64,000 nucleotides of DNA from Streptomyces sp. yr375 (lineage in GTDB: Bacteria; Actinomycetota; Actinomycetes; Streptomycetales; Streptomycetaceae). The notes beneath the pieces were generated by a model. The model worked only from the letters and a program-made list of their open reading frames with translations, ran no database searches and had not been told where the DNA came from. The position numbers were made by a program, and so were the translations under genes. Position 1 is the stretch's first letter, and each line of letters begins with the position of its first letter. The stretch covers positions 82,824-146,823 of the forward strand of contig NZ_FOFF01000018.1 in NCBI RefSeq assembly GCF_900110755.1, given 5' to 3'. This document shows positions 26,212 through 33,771 of the stretch, piece by piece.

Positions 26212-26556
26212 TCAGAAGTCGTCGCTGACGCCGGTGTTCGCCTTGCCTCCGTGGCTACTGGCGTCCCCGGTGTCCTCGGCCTCACCTCCGGTTCGGGATG
26301 CGACGCCGGTGTTCGCCCTGCCACCGTCGGTGGTGACGGCCCTGCCCGTACGCACGGCCCGTCGGGCGGCACCGGTTGCGTTTGTGGCGGGACTACCGAG
26401 CAGGGCGACGAGCAGCCCCGCGATTCCGGTGACGCACCCGATGACGCTTGCCACCTGCCCGGCGGTGTCGAGGTCCGCCAGCACCCAGCTCGCGACCGTC
26501 GCCACGACGAGCACCAGACAACCGGTGATGACGGCACTTCTCTTCCATCCCTGCAT
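26212..26556 (-). CDS. small two-helix membrane protein with TGxA...GxANTGV tail, NACHT partner
   Basis: A 114-residue protein. Two predicted membrane helices (about 8-27 and 33-54) are followed by a cytoplasmic or surface Gly/Thr/Ala tail. The tail holds two copies of a motif, TGRAVTTDGGRANTGV (70-85) and TGDASSHGGKANTGV (96-110), also present near the N-terminus of the NACHT protein. The ATG at 26556 is chosen because GGAGG lies 7-9 bases upstream; the frame is open further back. It is transcribed with the NACHT gene. I propose a membrane effector or anchor working with the NTPase (inference). Confidence 0.65.
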   Translation of the reverse strand: MQGWKRSAVITGCLVLVVATVASWVLADLDTAGQVASVIGCVTGIAGLLVALLGSPATNATGAARRAVRTGRAVTTDGGRANTGVASRTGGEAEDTGDASSHGGKANTGVSDDF

Positions 26557-26813
26557 GAACACCATCCTCCAGCGTGCGGAACCTGCTGATCCGGGCCTTG
26601 GATGGACGAACACAACGAAGTCACCTACGACTGCTGGATCGGTGATCCGTACGACAACAGGGTGGGGTCGATCGATCACGCCAGGTACCGCCAGCCGTTC
26701 GGCCCCTGCGCAGGAAAGGCGGGAAGGCCCACGTGAAGCTGACGGCCGCGACGCCGGCGAGGACGGCCGCCGCGGGCCATGTCACTTGTCCCGAGACACC
26801 CAGCTCCGGAAGC
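26557..26813. other. intergenic region upstream of the NACHT pair
   Basis: The promoter of the two-TM/NACHT operon must lie here, but I see no confident -35/-10. The minus strand has a 69-codon frame (26621-26830) that begins with a plausible hydrophobic helix but ends in low-quality coding; I do not call it. Confidence 0.3.
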
Positions 26814-26842
26814 AGCCCCCGTTCCGACAAGGAACGGGGGCT
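26814..26842 (-). terminator. terminator downstream of the SnoaL-like gene
   Basis: AGCCCCCGTTCC (26814-26825), loop GACAA, GGAACGGGGGCT (26831-26842): a perfect 12-bp stem. It lies 34 bases beyond the stop of the minus-strand gene at 26876. Confidence 0.75.
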
Positions 26843-26875
26843 TCTCCCCTTGCGGGCGGTCTGTGCGTCCCTGCT

Positions 26876-27583
26876 TCAGATCTCCAGCGCGTCCAACGCC
26901 CCCAACTGCCCCATCAGCCCGAGTCGGTCGTACTCCCACCAGGCCTCGGCGATCTTCCCGTCCGCCGTGCAGCGGTGGATCGTCGTCCCGGTCATGGTCA
27001 CGTTCCGGCCGGTCGCCGGGATCCCCATGAAGTCGCCCTTGTGGGTGCCGTTCCAGGTCCACCGGGTGCACACGCGGTCGTCCTGGCAGATCTGGTCCTC
27101 GATCCGGAACGCGAAGTCGAAGCCGGCCCGCCACATCTCGACCTCGCGCCGCATCGCGTCCATGCCCATGGTGTCCTGCTCGTTGGACGGATCATGGTCG
27201 TGGTAGTCCTGGGCGATCAGCCCGTCGAGCGGCGGCAGTTCGCCGTGCATGGCGATCGCGTCGAAGAACCGCCGCGCGGTGCTCGCGTACAGCGTGTCGT
27301 CGCGTACGACGTCGAGATCGGTGAAGGTCGGCATCTCGTCGCACAGCGCCACCAGTTCCTGGAAGACCTTGCCGGTCTCCGGAAGGTTCGAGTTCCGCAT
27401 CGCCTCCTCGTACGACGGGAACTCCACGATCTCGATGAAGTGCGAGGCGTCGGAACGGTCCTTGCCGACCACCGCGTGCGTCGCCGTCCGCTTCCCCTTG
27501 GTCTGTTCGACCCATGTGTCCATCAGCCGGTCCATCTCGTCGAACCGGTTGGTCCTGCAGTCGATGAGCTGTACGAACGTCAT
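26876..27583 (-). CDS. two-domain protein: dimeric alpha/beta barrel plus SnoaL-like NTF2 fold
   Basis: A 235-residue protein from ATG 27583, preceded by GGAGGC. Residues 1-95 (MTFVQLIDCRTNRFDEMDRLMDTW ... SHFIEIVEFPSYEEAMRNS) look like an antibiotic-monooxygenase-type ferredoxin fold. Residues 100-235 form a SnoaL-like domain with LIAQDYHDHDPSNEQ, CTRWTWNGTHKGDFMGIPATGR and IAEAWWEYDRLGLMGQLGAL. Such proteins are usually polyketide-modifying or detoxifying factors; the substrate is unknown. The neighbouring SDR is transcribed in the same direction. Confidence 0.75.
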   Translation of the reverse strand: MTFVQLIDCRTNRFDEMDRLMDTWVEQTKGKRTATHAVVGKDRSDASHFIEIVEFPSYEEAMRNSNLPETGKVFQELVALCDEMPTFTDLDVVRDDTLYASTARRFFDAIAMHGELPPLDGLIAQDYHDHDPSNEQDTMGMDAMRREVEMWRAGFDFAFRIEDQICQDDRVCTRWTWNGTHKGDFMGIPATGRNVTMTGTTIHRCTADGKIAEAWWEYDRLGLMGQLGALDALEI

Positions 27584-27672
27584 GACGCCGCCTCCGGCCC
27601 CCCTGGGTCCGGTCCCCGTCACGCCCATCCTCCCACCGGAGCGCCGACGTCACCTGCCCACCGCCAGAACGC

Positions 27673-28446
27673 TCACCGCGGCCCGTACTTGCGCCCCGTC
27701 TTCGAGCTGATCCCGCCCAGCAGCGCCCGCGGCATCACCTTCACCACCCCCATCAGCGCCTTGTAGCGCGGGTCGGGGATCGACAGCGACCGCCCGCGCG
27801 CCAGATCCTCCAGCGCCGCCGCGACCAGTTTGTCCGCGTCCAGCCACAGCCACCCCGGGATGTTGTCCGTGCCCATCCCGGCCCGCTCGTGGAACTCCGT
27901 GCGCACGAACCCCGGGCACAGCGCCATCAGCCGCACCCCGGTGCCCGCCAGGTCCTTCGCAGCGCCCTGCGTGAACTGCACGACCCACGCCTTGGACGCC
28001 CCGTACGTCCCACGCGGCACGAACGCCGCCACCGACGCCACGTTGACGACGCCCCCGCGCCCGCGCGCCCGCATCGACGTCGCCGCAGCGGACGTCAGCC
28101 GCAGCACGGCCTCGCAGTGCACCTTGAGCATCTTCAGCTCGTCGGCCATGGACACGTCGAGGTAGCGGCCCTTGTTGCCGAAGCCGGCGTTGTTGATCAA
28201 CAGGTCGACGGGGTTCTTGCGGTCGCCGAGCCGGGCGGTCACCGTCTCGATGCCGTCGTCCGTCGCGAGGTCGGCCGTCAGCACCTCGGCCTCGATGCCG
28301 TGCCGGTCGTGCAACTCGGTCGCCTGCTCGTGCAGCCGCTTGGTGTCCCGTGCCACGAGGACGAGATCGTGCCCGTCCGCCGCCAGTCTGCGCGCGAACG
28401 CGGCACCGATGCCCGCGGTCGAACCCGTAATGAGAGCCGTTGTCAT
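27673..28446 (-). CDS. short-chain dehydrogenase/reductase
   Basis: A 257-residue classical SDR. The NAD(P) loop is TGSTAGIGAAFA, with NNAG in LLINNAGFGNKG, the catalytic Ser in VNVASVAAF and the YxxxK pair in YGASKAWV. The C-terminal tail MPRALLGGISSKTGRKYGPR is longer than in the minimal family. The ATG at 28446 has no Shine-Dalgarno but has TAACCT six bases upstream, consistent with a leaderless message. It is divergent from a LysR regulator that may control it. Confidence 0.85.
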   Translation of the reverse strand: MTTALITGSTAGIGAAFARRLAADGHDLVLVARDTKRLHEQATELHDRHGIEAEVLTADLATDDGIETVTARLGDRKNPVDLLINNAGFGNKGRYLDVSMADELKMLKVHCEAVLRLTSAAATSMRARGRGGVVNVASVAAFVPRGTYGASKAWVVQFTQGAAKDLAGTGVRLMALCPGFVRTEFHERAGMGTDNIPGWLWLDADKLVAAALEDLARGRSLSIPDPRYKALMGVVKVMPRALLGGISSKTGRKYGPR

Positions 28447-28720
28447 GGCAGAAGGTTAGTGACCCGGAGTCCATGCGTCCGCTCCCTGCACGCGCCCTCC
28501 CAAAGATGAAGAAACAGTGAGCACCCCGGCCCGCACCCCGGACCCGACCCCGCACGTCACCCCATCCATCACCCCGTACGTGACCCCGTAGGCCACCCCA
28601 GACTTCGCCCCTGATCTCACCCGGACCCCTCCCCTTACCTCCCCACCTCCCCCGGACTTCGCCTAAAAGTGCCGCCGCACTATTCGCGCCCCCACCCAAG
28701 CCTCACTTATGCTCACCGGC
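28447..28720. promoter_or_regulatory. divergent SDR / LysR promoter region
   Basis: Both genes show a -10-like hexamer six or seven bases before their start codons: TAACCT on the minus strand (28453-28458) and TATGCT on the plus strand (28708-28713). The centre is a C-rich low-complexity tract (about 28515-28655) with repeated ACCCCGTA-type units. No clear LysR T-N11-A site could be singled out. Confidence 0.4.
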
Positions 28721-29632
28721 ATGATCGAGGCCCGTCATCTCCGCGTTCTGCGTGCTGTGGCCGTCACCGGATCCTTCTCGGCGGCCGGGCGCGAGCTGGG
28801 CTGCACCCAGCCGGCCGTCAGCCAGCAGATGAAGGCCCTGGAGGCGTCCGTCGGCACGCCCCTGCTGGTCCGCGGCGGACGCGCGATGCGGCTGACCCAG
28901 GCGGGCGAGGCCCTCGTCCGGCACGCGGCCGGCATCCTCGCCGGGCTGACCGCCGCCGAGGAGGAGGTCGCCGCCATCGCGGGCCTACGGGCCGGCCGGG
29001 TCCGCCTGGTCTCCTTCCCCAGCGGCAGCTCCACCCTCGTCCCCACCGCCCTCGCCGCCCTGCGCGCCGCCCACCCCGGCACCCGGGTCTCCCTGGAGGA
29101 GGCCGAACCGCCGCGCTCCGTCGAACTGCTCCGCGAGGGCGACTGCGACATCGCCCTCGCGTTCCGCTACGCGCGCGTGCCGGGCGGCGCCCCGGCCGCC
29201 GAGGAGTGGGACGACCTCGTCGTACGGCCCCTGCTGACGGACCGCCTCGTCGCCCTCGTACCGGAGCGGCACCGGCTGGCCGGCGCGCCGGCCGTGGCCA
29301 TCGGCGACCTCGCCGCCGAGCCGTGGATCGCCGGCTGCCCGCGCTGCCGCGGCCAACTGGTCCAGGTGTGCGAGAGCGCGGGCTTCACACCACGCATCGA
29401 CTTCGCGACCGACGACTACCCGGCGGTGGTCGGCCTGGTGGGCGCCGGCCTCGGCGTCGCCGTCCTGCCCCAGCTCGCGATCGACTCCGTACGACCCCGT
29501 GGCGCCCGCGCGGTGACGCTGGAACCGGCGGTGCGGCGGGAGATCGTCGCCCTCACCCTGCCCGACCTGGCCCAGGTGCCGGCGGTGGCGGCCACGCTGG
29601 AGCAGTTGGGCCAGGCGGCGGCGCGCCAGTAG
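28721..29632 (+). CDS. LysR-family transcriptional regulator
   Basis: A 303-residue regulator from ATG 28721. The winged helix-turn-helix is RHLRVLRAVAVTGSFSAAGRELGCTQPAVSQQMKALEASVG (residues about 4-45). The effector domain follows, with RVRLVSFPSGSSTLVP and GLVGAGLGVAVLPQLAI. The start is judged leaderless, since TATGCT lies seven bases upstream and no ribosome site is visible. It probably controls the divergent SDR and SnoaL-like genes, as LysR proteins often do (inference). Confidence 0.88.
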   Translation: MIEARHLRVLRAVAVTGSFSAAGRELGCTQPAVSQQMKALEASVGTPLLVRGGRAMRLTQAGEALVRHAAGILAGLTAAEEEVAAIAGLRAGRVRLVSFPSGSSTLVPTALAALRAAHPGTRVSLEEAEPPRSVELLREGDCDIALAFRYARVPGGAPAAEEWDDLVVRPLLTDRLVALVPERHRLAGAPAVAIGDLAAEPWIAGCPRCRGQLVQVCESAGFTPRIDFATDDYPAVVGLVGAGLGVAVLPQLAIDSVRPRGARAVTLEPAVRREIVALTLPDLAQVPAVAATLEQLGQAAARQ

Positions 29633-29671
29633 GAAGCGTCAGGAAGCGCGAGAAAACGGAGAAACGTTCCT

Positions 29672-30001
29672 TCATGTGTTCGAAGCGGCGTCTCTCGCGC
29701 CCGACGACGCCGTCACGAGGCGGTTGCGCGCCCGCCCCATGAGCTCCTCGCGCTCGTCCTCGGTCAGCCCGCCCCACACGCCGTACGGCTCGCGTACGGC
29801 CAGTGCGTGCGCCGCGCACTGCGCGCGGACCGGGCACCTCATGCAGACCTCCTTGGCCGAGTTCTCTCGAGCGCTCCGAGCCGCCCCGCGCTCACCCTCT
29901 GGATGGAAGAAGAGCGAACTGTCCACCCCGCGGCAGGCAGCCAGGAGCTGCCAGTCCCACAGGTCCGCGTTCGGTCCGGGAAGGCGGGAGAAATCTGCCA
30001 T
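29672..30001 (-). CDS. whiD: WhiB-like sporulation regulator WhiD
   Basis: A 109-residue Wbl protein. Four cysteines (C23, C53, C56, C62) in ACRG ... EVCMRCPVRAQCAAHAL ligate a [4Fe-4S] cluster, and YGVWGGLTEDERE is the beta-turn that contacts region 4 of the vegetative sigma factor. The N-terminus ADFSRLPGPNADLWDWQ and position next to divergent bldM identify it as WhiD rather than another Wbl. WhiD is needed for late spore maturation in Streptomyces. AAGGGG lies seven bases before the ATG. Confidence 0.93.
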   Translation of the reverse strand: MADFSRLPGPNADLWDWQLLAACRGVDSSLFFHPEGERGAARSARENSAKEVCMRCPVRAQCAAHALAVREPYGVWGGLTEDEREELMGRARNRLVTASSGARDAASNT

Positions 30002-30198
30002 TGCGTGACCCCTTGTAGCCGTTCTGAGCGGATACGGTGCCCACGACCGTACAACTACGATCTAAGGAGATGAAAATATGACTCATTGCGAATCTAGCCT
30101 CAGACACCAGCAAAAGGGAAGAAATAGGGCTGAATGGGGCATGGGTTGTGATGAAAGCTTGAGGGTCTGTGTGGCTGACTCCTCTGTGTCCGTGCCCT

Positions 30199-30211
30199 CA
30201 CGTAGAGTGCC
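30199..30211. promoter_or_regulatory. weak BldD-box-like sequence
   Basis: TCAC-GTAGA-GTGC partly matches the BldD consensus (TnACnCwGnGTnA), with two mismatches among the fixed bases. It lies about 20 bp before the predicted sigma-BldN -35. bldM is a known BldD target, but this match is weak. Confidence 0.25.
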
Positions 30212-30230
30212 GAAGAATGCATGCGGCCCC

Positions 30231-30258
30231 GTAACTCTTTCGAGTGACCGTCGTTGAG
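30231..30258 (+). promoter_or_regulatory. predicted sigma-BldN promoter of bldM
   Basis: CGTAAC (30231-30236), 16 bases, CGTTGA (30253-30258). This is the promoter form I associate with sigma-BldN targets, and bldM p1 is a known sigma-BldN promoter. It would give an untranslated leader of about 115 bases. The rest of the whiD-bldM spacer (30002-30380) is comparatively A/T-rich for this genome (30055-30180) and should hold the whiD promoter. Confidence 0.7.
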
Positions 30259-30380
30259 AGTGCGGTGGCGGTTGGAAACACAAAACGCTCGGGCAGGCGT
30301 CCGAGAGGTCGACCGCACAGGTGACGATTCGTAACAGCCTGGAGGCACAAGGTGACGCGCATCAGCTGCGGAGGGCGGCC

Positions 30381-30992
30381 ATGACTTCCGTCCTCGTCTG
30401 CGACGACTCCCCGCTTGCCCGAGAGGCGCTCCGCCGCGCGGTCGCGACCGTGCCCGGTGTCGAGCGCGTGACGACGGCGGCCAACGGCGAGGAAGTCCTC
30501 CGCCGCTGGGGTGCCGACCGCTCGGACCTGATTCTGATGGACGTACGCATGCCCGGACTGGGCGGCGTCGAGACCGTACGGCGGCTGCTGTCCGCCGACC
30601 CCGGGGCACGCATCATCATGCTGACCGTCGCCGAGGACCTCGACGGCGTCGCCCTCGCGGTCGCCGCCGGCGCCCGCGGCTACCTGCACAAGGACGCCTC
30701 GCGCGCGGAGCTGCGCGCGACCGTCACCCAGGCCCTCGCCGACCCGACGTGGCGGCTCGCCCCGCGCCGGCTGCGCTCGGCCGAGATGGGCGCGGCGCCC
30801 ACGCTCACCGCGCGCGAGATCCAGGTCCTCGAGGGCATGAGCCACGGCCGCTCCAACGCGGAGATCGGCCGTGAGCTGTTCCTCTCCGAGGACACCGTCA
30901 AGACGCACGCCCGACGGCTGTTCAAGAAGCTCGGCGCCTCGGACCGCGCGCACGCGGTGGCGCTCGGCTTCCGGTGGGGACTGGTCCGTTAG
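30381..30992 (+). CDS. bldM: orphan response regulator BldM
   Basis: A 203-residue regulator with an N-terminal receiver domain (VLVCDDSPLAREALRRAV; conserved aspartate D54 in LILMDVRMPGLGG; K in YLHKDASR) and a C-terminal LuxR-type helix-turn-helix (TAREIQVLEGMSHGRSNAEIGRELFLSEDTVKTHARRLFKKL). Length and sequence match BldM, which drives aerial-hypha genes as a homodimer and sporulation genes as a heterodimer with WhiI. The ATG at 30381 is the start; the frame extends upstream. No partner kinase is nearby, consistent with phosphorylation-independent control. Confidence 0.93.
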   Translation: MTSVLVCDDSPLAREALRRAVATVPGVERVTTAANGEEVLRRWGADRSDLILMDVRMPGLGGVETVRRLLSADPGARIIMLTVAEDLDGVALAVAAGARGYLHKDASRAELRATVTQALADPTWRLAPRRLRSAEMGAAPTLTAREIQVLEGMSHGRSNAEIGRELFLSEDTVKTHARRLFKKLGASDRAHAVALGFRWGLVR

Positions 30993-31301
30993 GACCGTTC
31001 CCGCCCGCCCGGCCCCGTGGCCAGGACCGGTCCGAAGCCGGACAGGTCCTGGGCCGTCCGGCGGATCGGACCGGTTCGGGGTGACGTCGGTCATTCAGTG
31101 AGGAGAGCGGGCTCATGGGCGAACCTCCCTGCTCAGACGCGGTCCGGAGGCCGGGCGAGCCCCCCTCCCGCCGCACGGCGAGCGGGAGCGGCACAGCACC
31201 TCGCCGGGTGCCCGCTGCTCGTTTCGCCGCGGATGCCGCATCCTTGAGGTGTGGAGTTCCTCGGGGACGAGTCGGTCGAGCGGAAGGGGAGGGCGCTGCG
31301 G
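30993..31301. other. intergenic region between bldM and the ECF sigma gene
   Basis: About 310 bases without a gene. It contains short repeated GGACCGGT/CCGGTCC-type words and the GGGGAGGG that serves the downstream start. I see no confident promoter or terminator. Confidence 0.3.
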
Positions 31302-31979
31302 ATGAGTGCCGGCGCACCTGCTCATAACGCTTCGGTGCACAACGACGGGCACGGTGCCGCGGCCACTCCGGCCGCAGTGCACCATGGACCGATGCGCGAT
31401 GACGAGGCGGTCACTGCCGTGGGGACGATCGGGGCACTCGTCCATCGCGCCGTGGACGGCGACGAGCAGGCCACCCACGACTTGCTGGCCCACGTCCACC
31501 CGCTGGCGCTGCGCTACTGCCGCACCCGGCTGTCCCGGCTGCCCGGCGACGCCCGCCACTTCGTGGAGGATCTCGCGCAGGAGGTCTGCGTGGCCGTCCT
31601 GCTGGCCCTGCCCCGCTACCGGGACACCGGCAGGCCCTTCGAGGCCTTCGTCTTCGCCATCGCCGCCCACAAGGTCGCCGACCTGCAGCGCGCCGCCATG
31701 CGCCACCCCGGTTCGACGGCGGTGCCGTCGGACGAGATGCCCGAGCGGCCCGACGACTCCCTCGGCCCCGAGGAGCGCGCCCTGCTCAGCAGTGACGCCG
31801 AATGGGCCAAGAAACTCCTGGCCAACCTCCCCGAGAACCAGCGGGAACTGCTCCTGTTGCGCATCGCAGTGGGCCTCACCGCCGAGGAGACCGGCCAGAT
31901 GTTGGGAATGTCACCCGGCGCGGTCCGCGTGGCCCAGCACCGCGCACTGAACAGGCTGCGGGCGCTCGCCGAGCAGTAG
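31302..31979 (+). CDS. shbA: ECF-type sigma factor, ShbA-like
   Basis: A 225-residue sigma factor. Region 2 is TIGALVHRAVDGDEQATHDLLAHVHPLALRYCRTRL with FVEDLAQEVCVAVLLALPRY; region 4 is LPENQRELLLLRIAVGLTAEETGQMLGMSPGAVRVAQHRALNRLR. The position between bldM and guaB matches the Streptomyces ECF sigma ShbA, which drives transcription of hrdB, the main sigma factor; identity rests on synteny and similarity recalled from memory. The ATG at 31302 has GGGGAGGG upstream; ATG 31392 and GTG 31251 are alternatives. The first 40 residues are His/Ala-rich and probably disordered. Confidence 0.75.
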   Translation: MSAGAPAHNASVHNDGHGAAATPAAVHHGPMRDDEAVTAVGTIGALVHRAVDGDEQATHDLLAHVHPLALRYCRTRLSRLPGDARHFVEDLAQEVCVAVLLALPRYRDTGRPFEAFVFAIAAHKVADLQRAAMRHPGSTAVPSDEMPERPDDSLGPEERALLSSDAEWAKKLLANLPENQRELLLLRIAVGLTAEETGQMLGMSPGAVRVAQHRALNRLRALAEQ

Positions 31980-32152
31980 CGGCTCCCGAGGCTCCTGCGC
32001 CCCCTTCGGTTTCGGCCTCAGGTGAACAGGCCGACCCCCGATTCCGTACGAACATACGAAGCCCGCAGTCGCACTCGACCGTGGAATTCGGGAGGTGCGC
32101 TTCCCGTTAGCATGGACATCCGCACCGATCAAGGCCATTTGGGGAAGGTGTC

Positions 32153-33655
32153 ATGACTGCCAACGTCGACGGAGTGCCCGGAAAATTCGCGACCCTCGGG
32201 CTCACCTACGACGACGTGCTGCTGCTGCCGGGCGCATCCGAGGTGCTCCCCAACGCGGTCGACACCTCGTCCCGCATCTCGCGCAACGTCCGCGTCAACA
32301 TCCCGCTGCTGTCGGCGGCGATGGACAAGGTCACCGAATCCCGGATGGCGATCGCGATGGCCCGCCAGGGCGGTGTCGGCGTGCTGCACCGCAACCTGTC
32401 CATCGAGGACCAGGTCAACCAGGTCGACCTCGTGAAGCGCTCCGAGTCCGGCATGGTCAGCGACCCCATCACGGTGCACCCGGACGCGACGCTCACCGAG
32501 GCCGACGCCCTGTGCGCCAAGTTCCGCATCAGCGGCGTCCCCGTCACGGACCCGGCGGGCAAGCTGCTCGGCATCGTCACCAACCGTGACATGGCCTTCG
32601 AGTCCGACCGCAGCCGTCAGGTGCGCGAGGTCATGACGCCGATGCCGCTGGTCACCGGGCACGTCGGCATCTCCGGCACGGACGCCATGGAGCTGCTGCG
32701 CCGCCACAAGATCGAGAAGCTTCCCCTGGTCGACGCGGCGGGCGTCCTCAAGGGCCTCATCACCGTCAAGGACTTCGTCAAGGCCGAGCAGTACCCCCGG
32801 GCCGCCAAGGACGGCGAGGGCCGCCTCCTCGTCGGCGCGGCCGTGGGCGCCAGCCCCGAGGCGCTGGAGCGCGCCCAGGCCCTCGCCGAGGCCGGCGTGG
32901 ACTTCCTGGTCGTCGACACCTCGCACGGCCACAACAGCAACGCGCTGAGCTGGATGTCGAAGATCAAGTCGAGCGTCCGCGTCGACGTGATCGGCGGCAA
33001 CGTCGCCACCCGTGACGGCGCCCAGGCCCTGATCGACGCCGGCGTCGACGGCATCAAGGTCGGGGTCGGCCCCGGCTCGATCTGCACCACCCGCGTGGTC
33101 GCCGGCATCGGCGTCCCGCAGGTCACCGCCATCTACGAGGCGTCCCTCGCCGCCCGCGCGGCCGGCGTCCCGCTGATCGGCGACGGCGGCCTGCAGTACT
33201 CCGGCGACATCGGCAAGGCGCTCGCCGCCGGCGCCGACGCGGTGATGCTGGGCTCGCTGCTCGCGGGCTGCGAGGAGTCGCCGGGCGAGCTGCAGTTCAT
33301 CAACGGCAAGCAGTTCAAGTCGTACCGCGGCATGGGCTCGCTCGGTGCCATGCAGTCGCGCGGCCAGGGCAAGTCGTACTCCAAGGACCGCTACTTCCAG
33401 GCCGAGGTCGCCGCCGACGACAAGCTCGTCCCCGAGGGCATCGAGGGCCAGGTGCCCTACCGCGGCCCGCTCGGCAACGTGCTGCACCAGCTCGTCGGCG
33501 GTCTGCGCCAGACCATGGGCTATGTGGGCGCCGCCACCATCGAGGAGATGGAGTCCAAGGGCCGCTTCGTCCGGATCACCTCCGCGGGCCTCAAGGAAAG
33601 CCACCCGCACGACATCCAGATGACGGTCGAGGCACCGAACTACAGCAGCAAGTGA
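32153..33655 (+). CDS. guaB: inosine-5'-monophosphate dehydrogenase
   Basis: NAD-dependent enzyme making XMP, the committed step to GMP; guaA at 57.4 kb performs the next step. At 500 residues it has the barrel (LTYDDVLLLPG), two CBS domains at about 95-205 (VSDPITVHPDATLTEADAL, REVMTPMPLVTG), the catalytic loop GPGSICTTRVVAG with its cysteine, and the flap end GSLGAMQSR. GGGGAAGG precedes the ATG. A hairpin and the diverged paralogue guaB3 follow. Confidence 0.96.
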   Translation: MTANVDGVPGKFATLGLTYDDVLLLPGASEVLPNAVDTSSRISRNVRVNIPLLSAAMDKVTESRMAIAMARQGGVGVLHRNLSIEDQVNQVDLVKRSESGMVSDPITVHPDATLTEADALCAKFRISGVPVTDPAGKLLGIVTNRDMAFESDRSRQVREVMTPMPLVTGHVGISGTDAMELLRRHKIEKLPLVDAAGVLKGLITVKDFVKAEQYPRAAKDGEGRLLVGAAVGASPEALERAQALAEAGVDFLVVDTSHGHNSNALSWMSKIKSSVRVDVIGGNVATRDGAQALIDAGVDGIKVGVGPGSICTTRVVAGIGVPQVTAIYEASLAARAAGVPLIGDGGLQYSGDIGKALAAGADAVMLGSLLAGCEESPGELQFINGKQFKSYRGMGSLGAMQSRGQGKSYSKDRYFQAEVAADDKLVPEGIEGQVPYRGPLGNVLHQLVGGLRQTMGYVGAATIEEMESKGRFVRITSAGLKESHPHDIQMTVEAPNYSSK

Positions 33656-33680
33656 CGCCCACGCGCGCGTGAGCTGTTCG

Positions 33681-33711
33681 GCAAGGGGTCCCGGAGACAC
33701 TCCGTGGCCCC
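33681..33711 (+). terminator. hairpin between guaB and guaB3
   Basis: AAGGGG (33681-33686) pairs with CCCCTT (33706-33711), with an inner stem CGGAG/CTCCG and loop ACA, followed by TGTCGT. It may end guaB transcription or partly attenuate read-through into guaB3. Confidence 0.55.
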
Positions 33712-33771
33712 TTTGTCGTACCCGTCGGCGATACTGGAAGACGCTGAACGCACCAGGGAAAGGCCACACAC

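Noticed and set aside
26621..26830. Possible 69-residue membrane protein on the minus strand
   Set aside because: Begins with a plausible hydrophobic helix, but the start is a weak TTG, the end is Arg/Ser low-complexity sequence and the frame crosses a terminator stem.
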